This document shows positions 37,770-52,300 of a DNA stretch of 64,000 nt, piece by piece. The notes beneath the pieces are model-generated. The model was not told where the DNA came from. It did not search any database and saw nothing but the letters and a program-made list of their open reading frames with translations. The translations under genes were made by a program, and so were the position numbers. Source of the DNA: Nymphaea colorata (taxonomy: Eukaryota; Streptophyta; Magnoliopsida; Nymphaeales; Nymphaeaceae); assembly GCF_008831285.2 (NCBI RefSeq), contig NC_045142.1:2733001-2797000 (forward strand), in the 5' to 3' direction. Position 1 is the stretch's first letter. Every line of letters begins with the position of its first letter.

Positions 37770-40600
37770 CTATAAAATTTTAGACATTATACCGTGCCAG
37801 TGCCACCACTTGCAAAAAGTTCCTGCCTCCAACTTGAGACGGTCGGTCCTTTTTAAAGACCGGTCTAGGCCTTCTTTGGCTGATAATCGACCAATATGTT
37901 CATAAGATATTGATTTTAATAATTTATTGGGTCAGAATGGTGCATTGTCTAGAAAATTAATCTGAATTTTAGATTCGAGACCATAGCCATCTGGATCTCA
38001 GATCTATAGTTGTAAAATTTACTGTTTGTTTAAACCACTGCTTTACATAATGCAAATTAGAGATCAGCTTCAGATCGAAGATCCAAATCTATCAAACATA
38101 GCTCTTTTCTTTTTTGAGAAAAATCCGAAGTTCCCATCTTGCTAGGGAACTTGGTTTAGTTTTTTCTAATCAATGATGGAGAAAAAAAATTCTCATTGGT
38201 GCTGCAGAAGCTTTCAGATTTTAATGCTGCAAAGGAAAGCGTACTGCCATTCGGAGGATAGCCGAACAACTGAACCTGCTCACGTCGCATATATGCATAT
38301 ATTCTGGTGGGTAGGAGGTTAACAATCCGCCGCCGAGAAAAGAAGCCCAAACACCCTTTATTTTTGCGTCTATGAGTGGGTTGCGTCAAGGCCTGGATGA
38401 GTGGCAGGCTGCCCCATCTTTTATTGTCTAAAATAATAGTGCCCACATGAATTGAAGCAAAAATACACCATTTATATGTATTCGGCTCCAACCAGCTATG
38501 CTACGGCCCTTGGAGCAGGTATAAAGCATATCTTAGTAACGTATTGGACATCTCCTACTTTTTCCTTGATGTGTCTACGTTGCTTCTTCTATCTCCTTTC
38601 CTGAGCTGTTACATCTTGTCATAATTGAGAATTTTTGTTTGTAGCCAAGCATAAAAAAAAAGCACTTAAGAACTTAATTTTTCATTAATTTGAACAAATA
38701 GCAAATCAGTGATGAACCTTTAAATGTTTATTTGTGCAACTTTCGAAAGAAATTCTCAAAGTACTACTTAGATATTTTATCATTTTGTATAGAGAATTAA
38801 TGTTCTTGGTGTCTCTTTGAAAATTACTGTCTAAAGTTGAGTTCCTCTTTGTTAACTTTTAAAAGTCAAGTAGTGATTTGTTATGTACCTAAATGGTAAA
38901 TGTTTTTTTTATATTTTTTTCATATTTATAGATAATATCATATATATTCGATTTATTTCTTTACAATGAATATACTAATATTTTCAAGATTGACATTTGG
39001 TTCAACTAACTAATCGCCGAATTGGCAGCCTGATCAAATTGATTCAGAAATAGTTTCTTTGAACCTTGTCAAAAACTGAGTTTGTGCTTCCTAGGAATCT
39101 CAAGTGAAAAATTAATAAACTAACAATATAAGAACATGCAACATCATGTACTGCCGACCAGACTTAGTTTAAGGGTTTTTGTCATTACACTGGATTCAAT
39201 TTTCAACCTGACCATATTGAATTCAGCTGTCATGGATTTGGCCTGTTTTCAACACTAAGTTCATATACCAAACATTACACCACTTTTATTTTATTGAAAA
39301 GTTAGGACCTACCTATCTTAGGAACCAGTTCCACGATATCCCATCCATTAACAATGAATCAATATAATATATAGGGCTTTGATTGGTTGTTTTGATTCTT
39401 GTTCATGAAACATTAGAATGAGACTAACATTGTGTTTTTGTTATATATTGTTTTAAAACAAATCATTCAAAATTACTTACTCTTTTTGGTTCTAAAAAAC
39501 ATGATGTGATTCTAATCTTGCTCTTAAATTCAACAAACGAACAGTATATTTTTCAAAACCAAAACGTGATGTTCTTGGAACATGTGTTTTAGGAACATGC
39601 ATTTCAAAAGCTCAATATTCTTCTTATCAAACACCTTCTTAGGTGATACTATGCTGCGGGCTTATACTTGCAGGTTGAACAAGGCACACACTGCACTCGA
39701 ATGCATCATATATGCACCAGCGAAAAAAAAAATGCAAGAAAGGAGAAGTTCGGGTATCTGGGAGATTATTCACTGATTATGGGTATTTTGGTCATTACGT
39801 CCCCCTCTCCGGTGCATACTGGACCATAGTGTTATCACCGGCCGGCCCTACCTTCCCATAGTGTTCCAATGGTATCAACCAAATCTAAACCACCAATTGG
39901 CTTTAGTCTGAAATTACATCAGCAAGACTGGATGCATTATAGAGAGAGAGAGAGAGAGAGAAAAAAAAACTATCACTATCGAATATCAAATCGGAAAATT
40001 ATATATATATTTTACTTAATTATAATGAGGCCCACAAGTGCCTTTGCTAAGCTTAAAGCCACTAAGTTTCCCTCCTATCATCTCTTGTAATTTTTTCTCT
40101 TAATAAATACTTTTTATGTTTGTCGCATCTTTCTTAAGACGAGGGAGAAACTTGGTTAGGGAGCATTCTCTTTTTTCGTTAATGCTCCCTTTCTAAAAGC
40201 TTTCATTTTACAAATGGCAGCACTAGAAGTGCACCATGCATGTGACAAAGGGTTCTATCTGAGGTTCGGTAAGTGATGATCAGTTTTAACATTATAACTT
40301 CTTACGCTCAATCATTTCATAGATTCATAGGCATTTTTAGAATGCTTTCACTTAATGAACTAAGGACTATGTAATTGTAGTGAATCTGTTGGTCCATGCT
40401 AGAATTTGAGCTATATTGTTGTCTCGTCTATTAGTTTCTGTCAATCATAATCACAGTTTCTGTCAATCATAATTACTAGATCATCTGATGGGAATGTCTT
40501 TTCTGAGATCTAATTGCCCAAAAAAGAGAAGATTTGAACAAAAAGCTGTTGTGCTTTTTTCCATGTACTATGTAGTATCAAGTCTTGAAATGGACCAAGT

Positions 40601-41060
40601 ATAACACCTCATTTTCAAAGTTTAGTTTTGTATTAAAATGTGCGAGAGATCTTCAAGAGCTTATCAAGAAAAGTAAAGTAGCTGGTTGTGCTTGTTCTAT
40701 GCTTTTTTTTGGACTGAAATCAAAATTGCTAGGTGGTGAATTGAGATTCATTGGATCAAGGGTATGAGCTAGTGTCAGAGTGGGTTGCATCATCACAATA
40801 GTATTAAAGTCATTTCAACATTTAGACCTCGGGTTCCACACGAACCTATGTGCATTTAGGAGGTGGATTGTAATGACCCAATTTCAAAGTTTCGTCTCAT
40901 ATTGAAAGGCTTATAAAAAGGATTGTCCAGTGATAGGTTGTCTTGGTTCATAATATTTTTCAAGTTGAAACCGAAACTGCCAGATTGGAGGTTGGAATCC
41001 TTTGGACCAGGGCCCGAGTTCAGTGTGAGGGTGGGTCAAGTCGTAAAACTAAGAACTGAT
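40601..41060 (+). repeat. Tandem pair of LTR-like segments
   Basis: ATAACACCTCATTTTCAAAG at 40601 and TAATGACCCAATTTCAAAG at 40871 start two diverged copies. Both continue with TTTNGTNTNNTATT, then GGACTGAAATC / CAAGTTGAAACC, TTGGATC / TTGGACC and GTGTCAGAGTGGGT / GTGTGAGGGTGGGT. The TGTAATGACCC opening is common in plant Ty3/gypsy LTRs. No internal coding region remains. Confidence 0.5.
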
Positions 41061-42473
41061 GAACAAATGATAATGGCAGAAGGGCAGATAATTAGATCAC
41101 AAACTACAAAAATATGTGGCTTTATTATCGCTTCTCGAAGCTGAAATCAAATTTCTCTCTTGCAGTGGAAAAGAATTACAGAAATCATAAGAAGCCCTCA
41201 TGAGAAAGGGAATACTTTTAGTATATATGCCTAACTTGCCAAAGGAGTGTTCTAATTCATAGACTTGACAATCAATTGCAGTAGTCTTGTCTACTGCATG
41301 GCATTTGCTGTACCATTGTGTCCTGTGAAGCATGATAATCTGGAGTACCTCTAAGCCTATGCCTAGAAATTTAACACTGTTGAAAATATTCTTTGAAACA
41401 ACAACTAATACATAAAGTTTAAAAAGTGATTCTCTTGACAGTACACCACCACTTAAGCTGCTTTATAGTAAAAATCACGTACTCAGAATCAATTCTTCGG
41501 CGATGAAGACTCAAAAGTTTCCGCTTCTTAAAGACGTATGTTGCCGGAGATAGCACATACCATAGCTATCATCAAATAGTCTTTCTCATTGACAAGTTTA
41601 TCAGGTGCAACTGAAAGTAGTGGCCGAGCCATCCATATTAAGCTGAGGAGCACTCATCATATATTTGAGGCCATTTTATATGCAAATATGCAGAAAAAAA
41701 AAGGGGGATTAACCAATATGTATGTATGGGAATTTTATTGGGATGTGTGGACAATTACCCACACATACCCACATGTGGCTCTACTCCTGACTGAAAGTAG
41801 TGGGGAACATGGAAAGATAAGAGAGAATCTGAGAACTCGATTATGTGTTAAGAGTTAGTTTAAATTTGATAAAAAAGCAACTAAAGCCAAACTTTTTGAT
41901 AGTAATGAGGGTTAGCAACAGGGCCTACCCATGTTCAATTCAACAACAATAATTCCAACACAACTGCCACCGCATGAGTATCAAACAAGAAGTTTATTTT
42001 AGAGAGAGAGAGAGAAAGAAAACTTATGCAATTTGTAATCAGATGTTTTTTCTTTTTCAGCAAAGCCAGTAGAAAGCCACCCAAATACTGGCTAGGCATG
42101 ATGAACAAGACTCCAATTCATAAAATACTTGAGATATTTGTGCTATGGAAGTACACTCAGCTTCAACTTGTGACAAAGAGGCAGTCTCCCTTTGGACTCC
42201 CAATTTGCCAATCCCTCTCATCTACTTTCTTCCAAGTCACCCGCGAGTGGGCAGCCCGTTTACTTGTGGGAACCATTATGTGGGAATTGACTCTAATGCC
42301 TGTCAACAAGAGCCAACCTAAGCAGCACTAAGACTTGCTGAAATCGTAAGGCCTGACAGCTTTATATGGTTTAGACGCAACCAATCGTCTTGATGCATAT
42401 TTTTGGCGAGATGAGCTTTTAAACTGACAGTCATATAAGCATTATTTTGAAGAGAAAGGCTTTTTAAACTTTG

Positions 42474-42475
<2 letters not shown>

Positions 42476-42548
<73 letters not shown>
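42476..42548. repeat. Compound (CT)n(AT)n microsatellite
   Basis: CT to 42510, then AT to 42548. Confidence 0.95.
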
Positions 42549-42550
<2 letters not shown>

Positions 42551-44552
42551 GATGTAATAACATCAGTGTTACAACGAGGTTCTCAAAGGGCTACTGAAAC
42601 AATCAAACATAAATGCACTCTACCAGCTTTTTTTCTTTTTTTTCAGAATAGAGAATATACCGACTCCTCATCCACTAGCGATCCGTAAGCATATAATCAC
42701 AGATTGCTCAGTTACCAACTCCACTATCGGCTTCAGTGTGATTACCATACAACTTCTGCAGAATATTCTGAGCAGAAATCTGCGTGAGATCTAAAATGAT
42801 TGCCGTTAAGCTAAAACAAAGTTAACAACGCCAGGAAGTACGATGCTAGATATTAAATTTATGAATCTGCACAGGCAACTAGTCGCTCAGGGGCCCCAGA
42901 GGGGCCATTTAGCAGTAATAAAAGTGATGGAACAGAGCTGTAAGGTGTCATGCATCCACCCATCCACCCCATTTTTTGGGGCAGATTTGTAACATGTGTT
43001 ACTGTTACCAAACAACCCCCAAAATGTGGGCAGATTTATAGAATATTTTTTAAAATGTCCAATTAATCTAACCTATTTTTAACAGTAACATAATGTTACT
43101 GTTCCCTAACGGCCCCTAGTTTTTTGACCCACCGAAGCAACAATAGTTTCAAACGTAATTGTCACCCATTGAAAGGCAAAAGCCTAATTTTGGAATCAAC
43201 AGGTTTTCAAATGTTATACGGTCAGAGAGGCAACAGTATGCAATAACAAGTTAAACCAGGGCAACCAACTGATTTAAAATTGCCCCAATAGCCCTTCCAC
43301 TTTTCTTCTACATGATATAATGCCCCACCTTTTACTGCTGTAAACAGCATTGATTCTCTTTTATGATTCTCAGCAACTAAAAAAAAGTTGTACAACCAAG
43401 AGATAACGAAAAAAAATTTACACTAACTTGAAGCCACATCATGATTGCCAATGGGGCCGGATGAGACGATTAGATTACCAAAACAATAGTCCCATTATAC
43501 GACGCAACAACAGTTAGCTGCCCCATCGTGCTTTCTTGCATGGAAAAGCTTGGAATTTTCTGCTTTTGCCCCATCTTTTTGTGATGCAATACAGACCAAT
43601 GGATGGATGATTCAGCTGAAATTATAAGCACCACTTACGTCAGTCAGGAACATATTAACGTTATCTTTTCAACAAGACGCAATTAAAAAGCGCCTACAAT
43701 AGTGAAAGCACACCCAAAGTGGGACAAAAGCAAAGCAACTTTTGATAATTATAATTTCCATATAAAAGTTGAGCATTTTTATCCCGCAACCATGGTGTGG
43801 GGTGGGGGGTGGGGGGGGAAAGCTGCTTTTGAAACCTAAGCAATCGGCATGACCTATTGCCTGATTCACAAAGATTTGTAATAACTAAAAATAGGACCAC
43901 TGAAAAGTAAAGACGCACCTATAAGAAAATACAAAAGACAAACAGGATTTGCAACACTGCGATAGATAGACATAGAATACTGACTGATATTGTACACAGT
44001 TGAAACCTATGCAATTCAACCACATCGTCAACATCACAAATTTACCACAATCAAAATGATGAAAGGAAGCAATCAAACCCTATGACACCTTCAAGTTACA
44101 AAAAGAGTTCCTAAATTCGATCTGGCATGGCATTTCTTACCAACCACGTTGATCTTTTATTGGTTGATTTATTTCATTGTTCTTGCGAGAACGCCACCCA
44201 GTTCAGCAAGGACATTTCTTGAATAGAAACAAAACAATGTGCCCCTTGTGTTTTGAAGCAACCATGCTTTTCCAACAGAAGATGAGGTCAGCCCTCACAA
44301 AATCATGGCAAGTGTACCATTCAAGTGAATAACTTTCCTCCTAAAAAACTGAATATCTTCAAGAGAATGTTTTGTGTCTGTGACTCCGTGTGTGCGTTAG
44401 TGTCCATTTCTGTGTGTGTTTTAAGAGAGGAAGCAAGGGGAGAGCACCACATTCAAATAATAGGTTTCCCACATGGTGCAGGAAAAAAGGTTACGACAGC
44501 TTGGCTCTGGGTATATTTATGGGTATGCATTCATGTATATATGCATAGTCAC

Positions 44553-44735
44553 AAAAAATGCGTTTTTTGAAAAAAACGTGATAAATTAAATTGCCGTTTA
44601 AAACTTTTAAAAAAAATGTGTTTTTTTTTTTGGAAAAAGCGTTAAAAAAGAAGAAAATGCGTTTTTTTTTTTTTGCGTTTTTTTCACGTTTTCACCTTTT
44701 TCATTTTTTTTAATGCCAAACAGTTTTTTTTTTCA
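44553..44735. repeat. Low-complexity cluster of GCGTTTTTT and AACGTG words
   Basis: ATGCGTTTTTT, GAAAAAAACGTG, AAAAAGCGTT and GCGTTTTTTTCACGTTTTC alternate with long T and A runs. Several are inverse complements, so the stretch could fold on itself. Origin unclear, probably a decayed transposon end. Confidence 0.5.
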
Positions 44736-46340
44736 TTTTCTAGTTGTTATATGTTGCAAATCTACTTATCTTTTGATGTTTGTGTTATTAGTTTCTTACT
44801 TATTTTATTTTTCCCCCATTTTTAGTTTTTTTAATTTTTAAAAATTTACGGTATTTTTTCCATTTTTTCAAGCTTGCCATATTATACCCAAAAAAAACAT
44901 CGCCGTTTAAAGCTCTGAAACGTTAATTGCATATATATATGTATAGTACAAGCAAAACAGAACTTTACAAATTTTACATAGTAAAGCAAAATGGGACCAA
45001 ACCAGTGAAAGCATGGATTTGTGACTCATTTAACAACACTAAATTCGAGTTAAAGTCAAGTCTAATGTGCATATATGTAGCTGATTCTTTCTCTAACAGC
45101 AGACATTGAATTTGGTTGATTGGAGCAACACCCAACACCAGGTGTGGGGTACGACAAGGTGTGCATTCACCTCCTTAAAGACTCCATCTTATTAGGTAAA
45201 CTGTTGATCGCCTTCCATGATGATGCTAAGCACCATTATAAACATGAGCAATTACAAAGGCCTTTTCTACATTTCACATGAAAATTAAATTACTTGGCTA
45301 CATTTCACAGCTTTCATCTAATTAGATGAAAACTAAATTTAGAAAAGTCAGACTTCTGTCAACTTCGACATTACTAATCCCAACAGGATGAACTCAAAAA
45401 AAATTTCTTTCTACAGTAAAATAAGCAAAGAAACAATGGTGTGTTTTAAAAAGAAGGTTGATGCATGTTTTTGGCTTTTGCTTTCCGGCACATGATAGCA
45501 TCAAGAAAGACTTTTCATGGGATAACAAAATATTCAGGTCAGGACTTGCATCTACGTGCAGCATGTGCATGGTTACACCAGATGAATAGAAGAGGAAAAA
45601 CAAAGACCAATGGACCTAAAAGTCAATTAACTGCAAACAATGAAACAAAAAAAAACCACTTATTCTCGGACAACCATTCCAAATGAAGTAAAAAAAAAAA
45701 AGGAACTTTGAGAAAATCGATCTCATGATATATTAGAGATACTGATTTACTGAAGGGCATGAGAACATGTAATCTTGGCTACACATGGAGAATCATTGTT
45801 TACATGGTCTCCCACTTGGTCCACTTTTTGCCCATTTTTTATTGTGCTATTTGTGTACCTTCTGGTTCGAATTTCTTGTCACCTAAACAAAATATATGTT
45901 TTACTTTTAAATTTTGTCTGGAGGCACCAAGAGAGAGACAATGATTATAGTGTATATATGCACCACTTAAGTCTTAACCTGTATCCACAACTCAACATGT
46001 CCCCAGCTCCTTGTTGAAGGAAACAGTACCAAGGTTTAACAATCATCATGATGTTGAGTGTAGATAAAACAACACTACTCACTAAAAATGTATCAGATAA
46101 CAAGTGCAGTTTCTGGCTTCATAAATTATGAAAACAACTGTTAAGTGTTAACTTTAAAAAAAAAATGCAGTTGAAGACTTTCTACATACAGGAGATGCAT
46201 AAGAACTATTTGCCCCTCTTAACACAACTATAGGGTTCTTCTCTGTTGCTAACTGTCCTTCGATGCAGTGATTTAATGCTAAAAGAGAACGGAAGTTAAA
46301 TTGAAAAAATGACAACCTGGCCGCAGTTATATGCATGCAT

Positions 46341-49300
46341 TCATGCTTGAACCTCAGGCTGCAGTTCAGACTTTAGACCAATGTCCGATGCCCTTCTTGA
46401 AGAGTCTGGAATATATCTCCAACACCGTTTATGAACCCCACTTATTTTCTTAGGAGCATCCATGGTTGGTAAACCTGCCAATAAGAAAAAAAGAACATTG
46501 CCCAAGTATTTTATTCCTCTTCTTTAACGTATCTCCAATGCCTGATATAATTCTCATTTATTATCCAGTTACAAATAGCTCCCAAAAGGCCCTAGAATAT
46601 GTCCTTGCATATCATTGAAGAAAGCAATACTCTAAAGTCTAAACATGGTAACATGACAATGAGGTCAAAGTCACAGTCATATACCACATCCACCATCATT
46701 TGGAGTTTTGGACAAAGAAAGTACCATTAATCAGAATCAGCTAATTAAAATAAGCTAACATCATTAGCAGCCAGATTAAGATCACATCACCTTGTGGATG
46801 GATACATACATCTCTATAAGACTAAACTTTTCGTAGAAAGTAGCAGGAATATAAGCAAAAAAAGCAAGAACACATACTCATGCATGGGATGCTGCAGAGA
46901 AGGGGCATTCGGAGGGGTTGGCCTTGCCCTATTCCAAGGCATACTAATTTGTAAAATTTCTTCAAGAATTTCAAAAGTTTAATCACACCTAGTTTGGGTT
47001 CACATTCAAGGCACTTCTAGCTTTTTCTTTATAAACATGCAATTTTTCAGTTTGAATTTTTTCACTTTTACTCGTTTCCATTTTGAGAAAATTATTAATT
47101 TAAGCTATATCACATGAATACATTAATTGTGATATAACAAAATTATATGAAACACCCCACCCCTTCTTACAAGAAAATTAGAGATTTCATGTTTTTCCTT
47201 GTAAGAGCGCATGTCTGTCTGCAAAATAAAAAATTTTAAATTTTACGATCATTCAGTTGTTTGAAAACATCAAGGAGAAAATCATACATAAAGAAAACTT
47301 ACTTATTTTGATATCCACCCAAATATTGGAGTAATTTGAGTTCCCAAACTTTGTTATTTCTAGTGAATACATGCATCTTGTAGGTAGCATATATTTGTTA
47401 TTTTCTTAAAAAAAATTTACCTTTTTCCTATTTCTTCTTATTATATTGTATTTTCTGAATTTTCTAATTTTTGCTGATCTTTGAATATTAAAAAATTAAA
47501 TTTTCAAAACTTTATGCTTCATATCCAACTTTGGATTTGATCAATACCAGTTAAAATATACATTTTACAAAATTAATTATACCTGTACAGTGTACAATTA
47601 CTTTTGATACTGGTATTTGCTTGGCCAACTAGGCTACCTGGGGCATCCAAAAACAGACTAGCTCAGGTTTTTCTCTCAACATGACTTTTCAACTTCTTAT
47701 AACTTAAACTGGTTTTAGTTTATACACTTTATAATCCTTCGCTCTTTTATCTCTCACACTGTTGCCCACCCACACCAATCTATGGTGATTGGAAGTGACC
47801 TTTAGATGAGTTGCTTTTACCTTTTTTTTCTTTATATTTTCACTTTCATGTTGGATAAGAATTTTTTGTCAACCTAGTTAAAGGGTTTTCTACTAAGGAA
47901 AAGGAAAAAAAAGAATCTCCCTTTCTTTTTCTTCATTTGAGGCCCACATGAATACAATAATACCCACAACCTATGTCTTATAGAATTTTAGAAACAACCT
48001 TGGTAGCTGCCAGCTGCCTCTTAGTCTGTTAGCTCCTGCATAAAACTAATAACCCTCTCTTAATCTAGGGTTATTTCACCAAACTCATATTTTATTCAAT
48101 AGATGGGATCCGCCAAATCCCAAACTATTTATAGGTGAATACATTTAACGGGTTTGACTTACTTTTAACCATAAACCCAACTCTTTATAAGGCTCCTAAG
48201 TGTGTAATATTTACAAAAATAGTCCCCACCAACTATCAAACAACCCCAATCCCCTCCCCCACCCCCGTTCATTTTGAGCTCCCTCTCCTTGCCACTCTAC
48301 CAGGCACTATGTTGATATCTCCACTTCCCAAATGGTTTCTGCCTCAGAACTCTAAAGGAAAAAATTGCTTCCTGCAGAAATGGAGGAAAGGAATTGATTG
48401 GGACCTCAGGAGAGGTTGGCTGATAGCATGGTTTCAGCTGTGAGACATGGAAGACATGATGAATAGAACAGCCTTCGAAAAGCTTGAGTTTCTAAGCTGC
48501 ATTCCCCATCTTATGTATGATCTGAAATGGGCTTGTATATCTTGCTGAAAATTTGTGTATTTCTGCTGTCGTGCACGGAACCTTGCCACGAGAAAAGTTT
48601 CTTAAGATGGACTTCTCCTATTTGATACTGTTTGTCCTTCGCCTTTTATCATACTGTTGCTTCATACAACTATGTACAGCTGCCAGTCATTCCTTGATGA
48701 TACCCAACACCTTAGCTTGACTAAGTAAGTGCAGCTCTACTTCATCCATCTGATCTATTTGAGGATGGAAGCAATGTGGGAAGGGTCGCCCATAGACCAC
48801 TTTAATGGAGAGATGCCACTAGCTGAATGTAATGTGGTGTTATATGAATATTCAGCTGAAGATAGGTATTAGGTCCACTTATGTGGCTGGTTTCTTCATA
48901 GCATCTCAAATCAATCCCTAGAATGATGTTAATCACCTCCATCTGACCATCTGTTTGCGGATAGTAGCCTGTACCTATATAAAGTGTGGTCCCTTGCAGT
49001 TTAAAATAATTGTGTGGTCCCTTGCAGTTTAAAATAATTCTGCTGAAGTAATTGAGAAATAGGAGATCCCTGTTATTAGCATGCAATTAGGCATCCGATA
49101 GAGTTTGTTTATGTTCTCCTAGAAATTTCTTGCCAATTCCTTGGCTGAAAAATGATGAGCTTGGGTGACAAAATGTACCATATTTGGACTATTGATCTAC
49201 TACCACAAGAAATACGAATGGTATCTTCCAGCTACCTCTTCACCTGTTAAACTTACACACACAGCTAATAAGCCTCTCTTAAGCTAGGGTTATTCCACCA

Positions 49301-52300
49301 AGCTCGTATTTCATTCATAAGGTGGGGCCATCACGAAGCCCCGAAGTATTTCTAAGTGAATACACTTAATGGGTCTGACTTACTTTTAACCTTAGAACTG
49401 AGTTGGTATTCTTCTCATAAGGCTATTAAGTTTGTAATATTTACAAGATAGCCCCCCTTGACTACCAAACTGCATTTCATAATTGGGACCAATGCACTTC
49501 TCCCTTTTTCTTTTGCAATTTCACCACTCTAGCACTATCCAGAATACCACCTTGGGCCTAACTTGCCTGAACCTTGCCAACCTTGATAGACCATGCTCAA
49601 ACAATTGTGCTGATCCTATAAATATTGATGTGATCTCAAATTCTGAACTTGTTAATAGATCTGTCTATTTCCTGATTCATGCTGGTTGAATTCAGCCATT
49701 GACCTTATGCTTTCTTTAACATGTGCATGTATAAAATTATAAATTACTATTAAACACCTTTCAATTAATAAATTTATTTAAATCAGGGTTCATGGGTCTG
49801 ACCTGTTAACCCAAGTTGGAGGCTGAACATGAGTCAAGTCAGAGCCGAATTGAGCCAGTTTGAACTCAGCTCGAGTGCCTTAGGCCATAGCTCAAGCTTG
49901 TTTCGAGCTCGAGTTGAGCTCAAGTTGACTCGCTCGAGCTCAGCTTGGATCGAGCTTAAGATTTAAGAAGCTCGAACTCAGGTCGGTTAAGCTTGAGCCG
50001 AGATTTAGCTTGAGCTTAGCAAGCCGGCTACTAAAAAAATTTTTTTTTAACATAAATGGTGACAAGGGGACTTGAACTAGGAGCCTCACGTTTGTGTGTC
50101 ACATGCAAAATCCACTGGAACCATTTGTCTCTTGTGATAATGAAACATATTATGCATATGCTTGTTACGAGTTATCAGCTTCACTTAGTTGAGCTTAAAT
50201 GAGTCAAATTCAGCGAACTCAAACTCCAATTGACTAAATCAATGAGTTGAAAGTTGAAACAACAACTCGAGCTCAACTCATTTAGCAAAAGAGCCAGCTT
50301 GAACTCAAGCCAAACTCGACTTGTTCGGCTCATTTTTCAAGTCTATCCAATGTAAAGCAGTAGTTGAGCTAGGTGTGGGCTGATGTGGGCCATTGCCCAT
50401 GCCAGCCAATGAAAAACTTCATTATGAGGGAGCTGGATTTGGGTCGAGTCAGATGTAATGCCCAACACCAAACTCACATCAATGCCCCATAAGCACCAAC
50501 TCAACTAAGATTAGTGCCCCTTTGATAAAATTTTCTGGCTCCGCCACTAATGTAAAGCACAAATCTTAGTCAAGCAATGCACAGGCTTACAACCACCTAC
50601 TATTGCCACTACCTTGACTACATATAGCACAATCATAGCATACTTTATTATGTTGTGTAGCAGCATTGGAGTGTGGGATAGAAGTGAATAAGGAACCTCA
50701 CCCTAAACATTAAGTGTAGACGACTCAGCATGCTAACTGCAGTAAGTTACCTAGTGAAACACACATAGACACTCATTTCCCTTCGGATTAGTAAATCAAC
50801 TATGGAAGCACATTGGGTAGTAATTGGATGTGGTGACAAGAAGAACATGTTGGATGTACCAATAAAGGTGTTTAACAAGTCAAGCCAACTCACGCTCAAC
50901 TTGAACTCGCTTGGTTAAACTTGACTCAAGCTCAACTCGTTTAATAAACAAGCTGAGTTAGAGTTAAGAAATGAACTTAATCAAATAAATGAATCAAGCT
51001 CATGCATGCTCGACTTGTATGAACGTGGTTAAGCTCATAGTAAGATAATATGTATTGGAGGTTTCACAACATTATCAGTTTCTCAAAAAAGAACACTCGT
51101 TCCATCATGGTGTGCATATGTCTAGCAAACATTAGGTTCTGAGTTCAAATGTCATTGCCATTATTCATGTTAAAAATCAGTTTTTTAGTAGACATCTTGG
51201 CTAAGCTCTAGCTAAATCTCGACTTGAGCTTAACTAAGCCGAGTTTGAGCTTCTTAAACTCGAGCCAAGCTCAAGTTGTGGCTAAGGCACTCAAGCGGAA
51301 TTCGAGTTGGCTTAGCTCTACTCGAACTCGGCTCATGAATAGCCTCATAAGCATGTAAGGGTGCACAACTAATTGAGTTCATTGAACTGGTCTCAGGTTC
51401 AACTCGCCTAACTCAAACATAGTTGACAGATGAAATTTATTTAATAAATAGTCAAACTTGAGAAGACCCCTTCCAAGCTTACTTAAGCTCATGAAGGCTC
51501 GGTATAGAAAGATAATATATTTCTTAAGCTCTGTTTAGCCACGGTTTTAGTGGTGGATAAGTGGCTGCTCTATTTGTTTTCAAGTGAAAAGTATAACAAC
51601 CTCACTTGAGCTTTGTCTAGCCAAGCACAAGTCAAGCTTGAATTTTGCCCACCCAATCTCGAGTTTACCAATTTTTAATCAATCTACCTTCAAGCAGCCT
51701 TCATTCTGTCCATATGTACCCCTCTAGGCATGGTAGCATAGTGGTTAGTAGTTAGTATCCAATTCATGTTAGCCCGAACTATTTTTGCAGTTCAATTTGA
51801 GCACGAACTATTTTCACATTTATGCTGCAGTTCAACTGTGTAAGCATTCAGCTAGTCAAATTACAGCAAGATGGTTTCAAGTTCTAATAGGTCCATTGAA
51901 CCTTGTCTTTCCTACCATTGCCCCATCATGTATCATTCTTGTCCATGTGATTACTAAGGTGCAAGAGAATAATCGTCTGAAAACTTTTGGCCCTTAATCA
52001 AAAGAAAAACTATGAAATGATCCTTTCCGTTGCTGTGGAGAATTTTGCTTCTCCCTCTTTGGATGAATGTTTCGCATTTATCCAGCTACTTCTCCACAAT
52101 TATGGGATTCTTTAATTAAATAAGAACATAGCATGAACCTTTACCACATTACTCTGATCTTCACTTGAATAGGAATCATGTGAAATCCAGGCATTAATAA
52201 AATAAATTTGGGAAAAAAATGCTCCTGAGTTTGACATCCACACAATTGACAATTCCTTATATAATATTAGAAAATGGACTCTCAAATTTTGAGAAGTCAC

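Larger units (their letters stand above)
36000..46340. other. Intergenic spacer between copper-ATPase promoter and mS34 3' end
   Basis: No gene is supported on either strand, although single-exon open frames of 60-123 codons exist. It holds a duplicated tRNA-like element (36.12-36.49 kb), (TA)n at 37731-37766, a decayed MITE relative near 38.0 kb, a tandem pair of LTR-like segments (40.60-41.06 kb), a compound CT/TA microsatellite (42476-42548) and a low-complexity GCGTTTTTT cluster (44.55-44.73 kb). Confidence 0.55.
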
